Positions 1 through 8,400 of a DNA stretch of 64,000 nucleotides are shown here, in pieces. How positions within the stretch are numbered: position 1 is the first letter of the stretch; each line of letters opens with the position of its first letter. The position numbers and the translations under genes were made by a program. The notes under the pieces are model-generated. The model ran no database searches and had not been told where the DNA came from. It worked only from the letters and a program-made list of their open reading frames with translations. Source of the stretch: Thermoplasmata archaeon (GTDB lineage Archaea; Thermoplasmatota; Thermoplasmata; Methanomassiliicoccales; Methanomethylophilaceae); assembly GCA_015063235.1 (NCBI GenBank), contig SUSW01000034.1, forward strand, positions 19,227-83,226, read 5' to 3'.

Positions 1-1
1 G

Positions 2-1636
2 AAGGAGCCTCTGATGTGCAACAATCCGGATGGAAGCTGCAACAAGCAGGCGACACGTTTCATAGAGGACCTGAAGGCATCCACGTACATCGATACCCAG
101 AAAATAGAGATCCAGGAGAGGCCGGAGGGACTCAGGGGAGGTTCCCAGCCCGAGAGGCTGATAGGTTACGTGGAAGACGACATAGCAGGTCTGGTTACCG
201 CCGGTAACAGCATCACTCTTAACGGAATTCTCCGTTCCCAGGAGAAATCCGACAGGGACAAGTCCACAGTGTTCGAGACATATCTGGACGTGATCTCCAT
301 CGAGTTCGAGCAGCATGAGTACGATGAGATCCAGATAACGGAAGAGGATGAGAGGGAGATCCTCTCCATGTCGAGGGATCCGAATCTTTACAGCAACATC
401 ATTAGATCGATCGCACCGTCCATCTTCGGGATGGATGATGAGAAGAAGGCCATAGCATTGCAGTTGTTTGGAGGCTGCCATAAGGTCATGGACGACGGTA
501 CCAGTCTGAGAGGGGACATCCACATTCTGCTCATCGGAGATCCCGGAGTCGCAAAATCGCAGATCCTCAGGTACATGAGCAACCTTGCTCCGAGAGGAAT
601 ATACGCATCAGGAAAGTCCGCTTCGGCCGCAGGACTGACAGCCGCTGCGGTAAGGGATGATTTCGGAGACGGAAGATGGACCCTGGAAGCAGGTGCGCTG
701 GTCTTGGCGGATAAGGGACTGGCCTGCATCGATGAGTTGGATAAGATGACTGACCAGGACAGGTCCTCCCTGCATGAGGCAATGGAGGCCCAGAGGATAT
801 CAGTCGCGAAAGCAGGTATCAATGCTACATTGCAGTGCAGGTGCTCGATGCTCGCCGCGGCCAACCCCAAGTACGGAAGGTTCGAGGAGGAGACCAGCAT
901 CTACCAGCAGATCGAACTGCCTCCTCCGCTGATGTCCCGTTTCGATCTCATAGAGATACTCACGGACAAACCCAATAAAGCACGTGATCAGAAGCTTTCA
1001 TCGCACATCCTTGCGACTCAGCTCCGCGGACAGGCCAGGATGCTTCCCGAAGGGGCGAACATCGACGGTATCGACGTGGAGGATATATTGAACAAGACCA
1101 ATGAGATCAAACCCATCTACTCCGTAGAGATGCTCAGGAAGTATGTGGCGTACTCCAAGCGCATCGTGCCGGTCATGACACCGGAGGCCAACAAGATCAT
1201 CCAGGACAGTTTCCTGAGGATCAGGAACCTGGGAAGCGGGGACTCCGTACCTATAACGGCAAGACAGCTCGAAGGTTACGTGCGTCTCTCCGAGGCATCG
1301 GCGAAGATGCGCCTGTCCAACAGGATAACCGAGCAGGACGCCAACAATGCGGCGGAACTCATCGAGGCGTATCTCAACAGGATCGCAGGCAACGGTGACG
1401 GAACTTATGACATCGACAAGATTTCCACGGGAATATCTTCGAAGGACCGTAACAAGCTGGACATCATACGCGGCATCATGAACGAGTTTGGAGAGACAGG
1501 TCTGAAGATGGACGAGATCATGCTCCATGCTCAGAATCAGGGACTTTCAGACAGCGAGGTCGAACGCGCTGTGAAGACTCTGAACGACGGCGGAGAGCTG
1601 TTCAAGAGTCCATCTGGAATTTACAAGAAGGCTTGA
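2..1636 (+). CDS. mcm: Replicative minichromosome maintenance helicase MCM, 5' end cut by window
   Basis: AAA+ hexameric helicase that unwinds DNA ahead of the archaeal replisome. The frame is open from base 2, so the true start and most of the N-terminal domain lie outside the window; the ATG at 14 is probably internal, next to a Cys-rich stretch that would be half of the zinc ribbon. Counting from that ATG, Walker A (GDPGVAKS) is near residue 174, Walker B (CIDELDKM) near 236, sensor 1 (AAANPKYGRF) near 280 and the arginine finger (SRFDL) near 307. A helical winged-helix tail follows. It ends in TGA five bases before the DUF424 gene, so the two may be co-transcribed. Identity is secure; only completeness is uncertain. 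Confidence 0.96.
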   Translation, partial: KEPLMCNNPDGSCNKQATRFIEDLKASTYIDTQKIEIQERPEGLRGGSQPERLIGYVEDDIAGLVTAGNSITLNGILRSQEKSDRDKSTVFETYLDVISIEFEQHEYDEIQITEEDEREILSMSRDPNLYSNIIRSIAPSIFGMDDEKKAIALQLFGGCHKVMDDGTSLRGDIHILLIGDPGVAKSQILRYMSNLAPRGIYASGKSASAAGLTAAAVRDDFGDGRWTLEAGALVLADKGLACIDELDKMTDQDRSSLHEAMEAQRISVAKAGINATLQCRCSMLAAANPKYGRFEEETSIYQQIELPPPLMSRFDLIEILTDKPNKARDQKLSSHILATQLRGQARMLPEGANIDGIDVEDILNKTNEIKPIYSVEMLRKYVAYSKRIVPVMTPEANKIIQDSFLRIRNLGSGDSVPITARQLEGYVRLSEASAKMRLSNRITEQDANNAAELIEAYLNRIAGNGDGTYDIDKISTGISSKDRNKLDIIRGIMNEFGETGLKMDEIMLHAQNQGLSDSEVERAVKTLNDGGELFKSPSGIYKKA

Positions 1637-1640
1637 TCAC

Positions 1641-1931
1641 ATGTTCGTGAAGATTCACAAGACCGAGAAAGGCCCGATACTGGCAGCATGCGATGAGCAT
1701 CTCATCGGCATGAACTTCAGGGAAGAGGGAAAGAGGCTGGACGTCAGCGAGATATTCTACAAAGGGGAGTCTGTCGGCAGGGACGTCCTTGTAGAGAGGA
1801 TGAAGAACGTCTATACGATGAACCTGGTCGGAGACGAGGTCGTCTCGATAGCGATCGAGGAGGGATACGCCTCCGCGGAGAATGTCATCGAGATTGACGG
1901 AGTCAAGCACGTTCAGGTTGTGATATTCTGA
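1641..1931 (+). CDS. DUF424 domain protein
   Basis: A 96-residue acidic cytoplasmic protein of the archaeal DUF424 family, whose function is unknown to me. The start is the ATG four bases after the MCM stop. The sequence begins MFVKIHKTEKG and ends in a short beta-rich tail (HVQVVIF). The gene is sandwiched between mcm and an NMD3 gene and its stop codon overlaps the proposed NMD3 start, so it is almost certainly translated as part of one operon. The link to an NMD3-type 60S/50S export or ribosome factor suggests a translation or ribosome role, but that is inference from position only. Confidence 0.8.
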   Translation: MFVKIHKTEKGPILAACDEHLIGMNFREEGKRLDVSEIFYKGESVGRDVLVERMKNVYTMNLVGDEVVSIAIEEGYASAENVIEIDGVKHVQVVIF

Positions 1932-2959
1932 ATTTCTGTGTCAAGTGCGGCCGTGAATGCGAGGAATCCCTTAACGGTCTCTGCATAGACTGCTGGTTGG
2001 ACGGCCGCAGCTTGACAGAACTGCCCCATCATGTCGATCTCAGGGTCTGCACCAACTGCGGCGAATACCTATTCGGCGATAGGTGGTTGAAGAAGGACGA
2101 GGTCACAGCGGTACTCGATGCGGCGGTGAACTCATTATCGGTCATCCGCGATGCCAAGATCGTCGATGTGGAGACTTCGTATGAGTGCCAGGACCCTTAT
2201 GTCTACGTCGTCCATGTCTATTCCAAATGCGATGTCATGGGATACATAGCAGAAGACGAGTCCTCCACCATAGTCCGTATAAAGAACAATGTCTGCAAGA
2301 GATGCTCGAGGCAGCTCGGAAGCTACTATGAGGCGATACTGCAGATACGCACCGGGGCCAAAGGATCTCTGACCCCGGAGCAGAGAGAGGAGTCTCTGGC
2401 CTTCACCGAGGATTATGTCAACAGGGCCGCCCAGACGAACAAATCCCTCTTCATCACGAAGATGGAGATCGTCACTGGCGGGGTCGACGTCTACCTTTCA
2501 TCCATATCGCTGGGAAAGAACCTGGCCAAGGAGTTCTCCGAGCGCTATTGCGCAGAGACCAAGGAATCCCCGAAGCTGGTCGGACAGACCACCGATGGAC
2601 AGGACATGTACCGTCTGACCTATCTGGTACGTCTCCCTGAGTACCATCAGGGCGATGTGGTGGTCTTCGAAGGAAGGTACTGCAAACTTACCCGTGTATC
2701 GGGGAACGGAGGGCGTGTCCTGGATCTGATGAATTTCAGGGAGAAGTCCGTAAGGAAATCCGATATGACCGAGATCAAGCTCTATGAGAAGGCCGAGGAT
2801 CTGAAGGAAGCCACCGTCGTGAACACGATGGGGTCCGAGATACAGGTCCTCCATCCCGATAATTACTCCACAGTGGATCTGAGGGTGCCCGAAGGCTACG
2901 AGGCCGGGGAATCGGTGCTGACCGTGGTCATCGAAGATGTCCTGTATCTGGTCCCCTGA
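1928..2959 (+). CDS. NMD3-family zinc-ribbon protein with probable CTG start
   Basis: Archaeal NMD3 homologue; the eukaryotic family member escorts the large ribosomal subunit, and the archaeal role is not established. The first ATG/GTG/TTG in frame is a TTG at 1997, but starting there would remove the first zinc ribbon. Upstream in the same frame lie FCVKCG (from 1934) and LCIDC (from 1979), which are the expected first two CxxC pairs. Between the upstream in-frame TGA at 1895 and these motifs there is no ATG, GTG or TTG; the best start is CTG at 1928, which overlaps the TGA of DUF424 and follows GTGAT. Further CxxC pairs occur at VCTNCG and VCKRCS. Length would be 343 residues. The family call is firm, the start is inferred. 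Confidence 0.85.
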   Translation: MNFCVKCGRECEESLNGLCIDCWLDGRSLTELPHHVDLRVCTNCGEYLFGDRWLKKDEVTAVLDAAVNSLSVIRDAKIVDVETSYECQDPYVYVVHVYSKCDVMGYIAEDESSTIVRIKNNVCKRCSRQLGSYYEAILQIRTGAKGSLTPEQREESLAFTEDYVNRAAQTNKSLFITKMEIVTGGVDVYLSSISLGKNLAKEFSERYCAETKESPKLVGQTTDGQDMYRLTYLVRLPEYHQGDVVVFEGRYCKLTRVSGNGGRVLDLMNFREKSVRKSDMTEIKLYEKAEDLKEATVVNTMGSEIQVLHPDNYSTVDLRVPEGYEAGESVLTVVIEDVLYLVP

Positions 2960-2999
2960 ACCCTTATCAAAATATACGAGACATGACCTCAGCTCGGTC

Positions 3000-3869
3000 A
3001 TGATAAAGCTGCCCGAACCCATCGAGGATGTCGTCGTCAATCTTCTCCGTCTAGCGAATACCAAGCTCCCTGAGGATATAGGGTGGGCCATGGAGGCCGC
3101 CTCGGGGTGGGAGCAGAATGACATCGCATACACTCAGCTGGGTGCGATAATGGACAACGTCAAGAAAGCGGAGCACGTTGGCAGACCCATGTGTCAGGAT
3201 ACTGGCATACCTGTTTTCTACGTTAGGGGTAAATTCGATTCTTCCATAGGAAAGGACATCTCCAGGGCAGTGGAGAGGGCCACCAGGGACATCCCTCTGA
3301 GGCCTAACACGGTCGATCCCATAACCCGCGAGAACTGCGGATCCAATCTCGGTCCCGGTATGCCTATCATTCATTATCTTCCGACAGACGATGATTTCAC
3401 GGAGATAACGGTCCTTCCCAAAGGGGCAGGATCGGAGAACATGACCCGTTTGGCCATGCTCAATCCCGCCGACGGGGTCGAAGGTATCAAGAAGTTCATC
3501 ATAGACTCGGTCCTGGACGCAGGCGGACGTCCCTGTCCCCCAACGATCGTGGGAGTGGGCATAGGCGGGACATCGGATGTATGCGTCGCCATGGCCAAAG
3601 AAGCGCTGCTGATCCCGCTGGATGAGGAGAATCCAGATCCGGTCCTGAGGCAGATGGAGGAGGATATCTTCGTTGTTCTGAACGGCTCCGGACTGGGCCC
3701 GATGGGCCTGGGAGGCTCCACGACATCCCTCGGAGTCAGAATCAGGAAGTGCGCATGCCATACGGCAAGCCTGCCGGTGGCCGTCAACATCGGTTGTTGG
3801 GCGACCCGCCGTGCATCGGCCAGGATAACCGGAGACGGTGTCACATACTCCCAGGGGGTGAAGTTCTGA
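3000..3869 (+). CDS. fumA: Fumarate hydratase class I, alpha subunit
   Basis: Catalytic half of the oxygen-sensitive [4Fe-4S] fumarase, interconverting fumarate and malate. In methanogens it usually works in an incomplete, biosynthetic citrate cycle. The protein starts MIKLPEPIEDVVVN at the ATG at 3000; longer starts would run into the end of NMD3. Cluster ligands are recognisable as MCQDTG near residue 61, ENCGSN near 106 and the CHTASLPVA region near residue 250. Length (289 residues) matches stand-alone alpha subunits. The stop overlaps the start of the beta subunit gene, so the two are translationally coupled and give equimolar subunits. Confidence 0.95.
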   Translation: MIKLPEPIEDVVVNLLRLANTKLPEDIGWAMEAASGWEQNDIAYTQLGAIMDNVKKAEHVGRPMCQDTGIPVFYVRGKFDSSIGKDISRAVERATRDIPLRPNTVDPITRENCGSNLGPGMPIIHYLPTDDDFTEITVLPKGAGSENMTRLAMLNPADGVEGIKKFIIDSVLDAGGRPCPPTIVGVGIGGTSDVCVAMAKEALLIPLDEENPDPVLRQMEEDIFVVLNGSGLGPMGLGGSTTSLGVRIRKCACHTASLPVAVNIGCWATRRASARITGDGVTYSQGVKF

Positions 3870-4432
3870 AGACTCTCAACACGCCTCTCAGCGAGGAGAC
3901 CGTCAGGTCGCTGGAGCTGGGAGAGACGATATTCCTAAACGGTCTGATCATCACAGGACGTGACGAGATGCACATCCGTGCTCTGGATTATGTGAAGGAA
4001 GGAAAGGCCGTCCCTGCAGATATTGACGGTTCGGTCCTGTTTCACTGCGGACCCATAATGGTTCAGAGGGAAGACGGGTCATGGGCGGTCATAGCCGCAG
4101 GACCCACCACGTCGGCAAGGATGAACAAGCTGGAGCCGGAGTTCATCAGGAAGTTCCACATCCGTGCGATCATAGGGAAAGGCGGGATGTCGAAGGATAC
4201 CGCCGAAGCCATGAAGGAATGCGGATGCGTATATCTGGCCGCTACCGGCGGAGCTGCAATCAGCCTTGCGGAGGGGCTCAGGAAGTGCGTCGGCCAGGAA
4301 TGGCTGGATCTGGGCATGGCCGAGGCAATGTGGAGGTTCGATGCAGAGAAGTTCGGACCTCTGGTCGTAGCGATAGACGCAAAAGGCAACAGCCTCTATG
4401 ATAAGGTGAACGCCTCACTCGTCAGACCTTGA
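3866..4432 (+). CDS. fumB: Fumarate hydratase class I, beta subunit, probable CTG start
   Basis: Second subunit of two-part class I fumarase. Family members begin with a short 'M-K-T-L-x-TPLSEE' segment; here that reads KTLNTPLSEE directly after a CTG at 3866. No ATG, GTG or TTG lies within this start region: the next upstream in-frame candidates are TTG codons about 70 bases inside fumA. A strong Shine-Dalgarno match (GGGGGTGA) sits four bases before the CTG, and the CTG overlaps the TGA of fumA. I therefore assign the CTG, giving 188 residues. The 3' end overlaps the convergent gene on the other strand by 18 bases. Confidence 0.9.
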   Translation: MKTLNTPLSEETVRSLELGETIFLNGLIITGRDEMHIRALDYVKEGKAVPADIDGSVLFHCGPIMVQREDGSWAVIAAGPTTSARMNKLEPEFIRKFHIRAIIGKGGMSKDTAEAMKECGCVYLAATGGAAISLAEGLRKCVGQEWLDLGMAEAMWRFDAEKFGPLVVAIDAKGNSLYDKVNASLVRP

Positions 4433-5305
4433 ATCCTCTTCCACGATCTCACGCGGTGTCAGATCGTTGACCACATAGATGCTGTCTACCTCCTCGGGTT
4501 TTCTGCTGAGGTAGATTGCGATGAGGATCAGGAGCACCACCATGGCCATTCCGATTATCGCGATAGTGTGCCCGAGGTCCAGGCCCAGGAATACGGCGTG
4601 ATCCTTCATCGTCATCGTGACCCTTACGGGCTCATCCGATGTCTGGACATCTGTTTTCCAATCCTCGAGTCCGCTGGCCGTGACGACCATTTCGTAGACC
4701 ACACCCTTCGATGCGGCGATGTCGAAAATACCGTCCTCATTCGTGTAAGTTTTCAGTATGGTCTTGTTGGATAGCAGGGTGACTTCTGCGTTCTTAACCG
4801 GCATTTCGGAGCCGTTGATGTTTGCCACGACGGATCCATATACGTTCGCGCTAGAACGGGAGATCAGAGCCGTGAAGCCGTCCGCATCGTAAAGGTTGTG
4901 TACGCCCTCTTCGACCGAAGGGGACTCGGACAGTACGATCTCATACAGACCGGAATCTCCGAAGGGGTGCAGCTCTGAGCATACTCCCTTGACCGTGAAC
5001 TCTTCCATGGTGAACGAGATGTACTTCACGTTGCTGTCGTAGTTGACTATGAACACCCCATCATCATCCGTGACAGCGGTTTCGTAGACCCTGTCAAGGG
5101 ATACCCAGGTCTTCACGGTGACGCCGGCAATGACAACACGGTCTTTCTCAGCCGGTATGTCGAAGACAATCCCTCTGAGTTTGTTGATCTCGACCGGTTC
5201 AGGTTCAGGAGGATCATCCGCCATAGAAGCGTCAGCGGACAGTACGGCGAAGAGGGACAATGCCGTTAGGCATGCAACTGCAAGGCCGAATATCCTCTTA
5301 TCCAT
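4415..5305 (-). CDS. Exported membrane-anchored protein with carboxypeptidase-regulatory-like repeats
   Basis: A 296-residue secreted protein held by a C-terminal membrane helix. From the chosen start (MDKRIFGLAV) a signal peptide covers about residues 1-25, ending near ADASMADD. Two beta-sandwich segments follow, each with the 'G-x-V...DDDGVFIV' and 'NEDGIFDI' pattern typical of carboxypeptidase regulatory-like or CNA-B-like folds. A hydrophobic helix (HTIAIIGMAMVVLLILIAIYL) lies near the C-terminus, followed by a short acidic cytoplasmic tail. A longer frame starting at 5353 would put charged residues before the signal peptide and is less likely. It probably acts at the cell surface; the partner is unknown. 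Confidence 0.75.
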   Translation of the reverse strand: MDKRIFGLAVACLTALSLFAVLSADASMADDPPEPEPVEINKLRGIVFDIPAEKDRVVIAGVTVKTWVSLDRVYETAVTDDDGVFIVNYDSNVKYISFTMEEFTVKGVCSELHPFGDSGLYEIVLSESPSVEEGVHNLYDADGFTALISRSSANVYGSVVANINGSEMPVKNAEVTLLSNKTILKTYTNEDGIFDIAASKGVVYEMVVTASGLEDWKTDVQTSDEPVRVTMTMKDHAVFLGLDLGHTIAIIGMAMVVLLILIAIYLSRKPEEVDSIYVVNDLTPREIVEEDSRSDE

Positions 5306-5445
5306 GCTCCTGAAACGGCATCGGCGATATAAGTAAGAGACGCTTGAATGCATGATTTCTGTTCAAAAAACAGTAAGTAAGCAGAAAACCGACACTCTCG
5401 GAGTCTGTTGGATAGTCAGGGTTATAGTTGCCAACCATGAGAAGA

Positions 5446-5455
5446 CTTAAATTTA
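5446..5455 (+). promoter_or_regulatory. TATA-like element of the long Lhr helicase gene
   Basis: The A/T-rich CTTAAATTTA lies 31-40 bases before the ATG at 5486, giving a predicted start of transcription about 10 bases before the gene. This is inferred from spacing; no other TATA-like sequence is closer. Confidence 0.4.
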
Positions 5456-5485
5456 CCTTAATGTTAAGACAAGCGGTTAGACCTC

Positions 5486-8400
5486 ATGGTAGAGAAAGTA
5501 GATAGGACATACAGTAAGGATGAAGTCATGGGCATGATGGAGCCGCTAATCTCCACATGGTTCAATGAGAAGTATGATGACCTCACCATCCCTCAGGCGA
5601 AGGCCATCCCCGTCATCCATCAGAGGCGTAATGTTCTGGTGTCCTCTCCGACAGGTTCGGGAAAGACCCTTACGGCGTTCACCAGCATCATCAATGAGCT
5701 GACGCGCTATGCCAGGGAAGGTACTTTGGAGGAGCGTGTCTACTGTATCTACGTATCTCCGCTGAAAGCTTTGGGAAACGATGTCAACCGCAATCTTAAC
5801 ACCCCGTTGGCTGAGATGAGGGAGGTCGCGGACAGACACGGTATGAACGTTCCGAAGATCACAGTCGCCGTGAGGTCCGGAGACACATCGCAGGCGGACA
5901 GGCAGAAGATGGTCCGCCATCCGCCGCATATCCTTATCACGACGCCGGAGAGCCTCGCGCTGATCCTGGCAGCCCCCAAGTTCAAAGACGCTTTCAAGAA
6001 CGTGGAGTGGGTCATTCTGGATGAGATCCATGACATCTGCGATTCCAAGAGGGGAGCGTTCCTCTCGCTGACACTGGAACGCCTCAGGAACCATTGCGAG
6101 AAGGATTTCGTCCGTATCGGGCTATCCGCAACACTGGCACCCATCGATGCAATAGCCTCCTACCTTGTAGGATGCAACGACGACGGGTCGATTCGGGATG
6201 TGGCCCTGATAGAATCGGGATCGAAGAAGACATTGGATCTGCAGGTCATATGTCCGACCAATGATCTCACAACGCTTTCATCAGATATCGTCAATTCGAT
6301 GATGTATGATACTCTAAAGGAGCTCATCGAACAGCATGAGACTACATTGGTCTTCACCAACACCAGATCGGGTGCGGAGAGTGTCGTCTACAAGCTGAAG
6401 GAGAGAGGGCTCGATAACATAGAGGTACACCACAGTTCCTTGGGAAAGGAGATCAGAATGGATGTGGAGGAGCGTTTGAAGCACGGTGAGATCAAGTGCG
6501 TCGTATCTTCCACATCGCTGGAGCTCGGTATCGATATCGGTTCCGTCGATCTAGTGTGCCAGATAGGTTCCCCCAAGTCGGTTGCCAAAGGTCTGCAGAG
6601 GATCGGTAGGAGCGGTCACAGTTTCGGAAAGGTGGCCAAGGGAAGGCTGCTGGTGTTCGATCCGGACGATCTCGTGGAATGTGCTGTCATGTGCCGTGCG
6701 GCCCATAGGGGTGACATCGACCGTGTCGGTATACCCGAGAACTGCCTGGATGTCCTATCGCAGACCATCGTCGGAATGAGTCTGGATAACAGATGGGATA
6801 TAGATGAGGCGTTCAGTCTCGTAAAGCATTCGTACTGCTACCGCAACCTGACCAAGGAGAGCTTCATGCAGGTCATACGCTACCTGGGAAGCAAGGATGA
6901 CTTCGAGGGAGTGTACTCCAAGATATGGTATGATGAGGAGGAGAACGTCTTTGGGAAGAAGAAGGGCTCCCGCATGATCTATTTCATGAATCTCGGAACG
7001 ATCCCGGAGGAAGCCAACTATCGCGTCATCACCAATCACGGTTCGATCGCCGGAGAGCTGTCCGAGAAATTCGTCGAGAGGCTGTCCCCCAGGGACGTCT
7101 TCGTTCTGGGAGGGCGTTCGTTCGAGTTCGTCCGTTCCAAGGGGATGACCGCATACGTGAAGGAGGCCAACGGAAGGAAGCCGACCGTCCCTTCATGGGC
7201 GGGAGAGATGCTGCCGAGGAGTTTCGACCTCTCCATGGATGTTGCTGTCTTCAGGCGTGAGATGTCCTAGAAGATACAGGAGGATGAGCGCAAGGCGATC
7301 AAGGAGCTCTCGGAGGAGTTCGATATCGACGAGGGTTCCGCCAGGAGCATATTCTCGTACTTCAAGGAGCAGGAAGCGGTCGCCGGATTCATCCCCGACG
7401 ACAGGAAGCTGGCCGTGGAGGAGTATGTGGATCCGTCCGGCAATCAGAAGCTGGTGTTCCACTTCCCGTTCGGACGCAGGGTCAACGATGCCCTTTCGCG
7501 TGCATACGCATACAGATTATCTAACATGCTCGGAGCAAACGTCTCCGTCACCATATCGGATGACAGCTTCATGCTGGGATGCCCTAGGACATTTGACCTG
7601 GATAAGCTCCACGGGCTCATAAGAGGAGGGGAGCTGGAGACCATACTGAGGAAGTCGCTCAAGGACTCCGAGATATTCAAGCTTAGGTTCAGGCATACCG
7701 CTGCCAGGAGCTTCATGATCCTCAGGAACTACATGGGCCGCCCCATATCCGTTAACAGGCAGCAGATAAGGTCAACGTACCTTCTGGAGGCCTTGGGCAA
7801 CATGGAAGGTGTGCCGGTCATCGAGGAGACATACAGAGAGGTCATGGAGGACGACATGGACATCAAGAATGCCAAGTACGTCCTGGATCTGATAGACATC
7901 GGGGATATGGAGCTGAACATCATCCGTTACACCGGCACTCCGTCTCCGTTCGCACATTCCGCCATCCTGTCAGGATTCTCCGACATTGTACTGATGGAGG
8001 ACCGTTCGGCCCTGCTGAGGGAGCTTCACAGGAAGGTGTTGAGCCGTGCGCTGGGAGATTCGGTCAGCGAATTCGAGTTCAACGAGGATCAGATCGTCCC
8101 ATATTACGCTCAGAAGCCCGTCCGCATAGTGTCCAAGGATGACATCCCCAAGCTCCTGAAGCAGACGGGCCCCCTCCAGGCACTGCGCGAACGCGGAAGG
8201 AACATCTACACCTACACGGACGAGGACAGAAAGGTCGTGGACGTGTGGATCAGGGAGCTGATGCATACCGGAGAGATAGGCACCGTGTTCCTCGACGAAC
8301 CCCACATCATGGTCTCGGAGGACATCCCGGATTACGCCGCGGCCACCAGGAAGGACCGCGAGCTGAACGATACGGACCGTGACGTCTACGGATGCATAGG

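Noticed and set aside
3749..4432. fumB starting at an ATG inside fumA
   Set aside because: This adds about 39 residues that merely reflect fumA sequence in another frame; the family block starts at CTG 3866.
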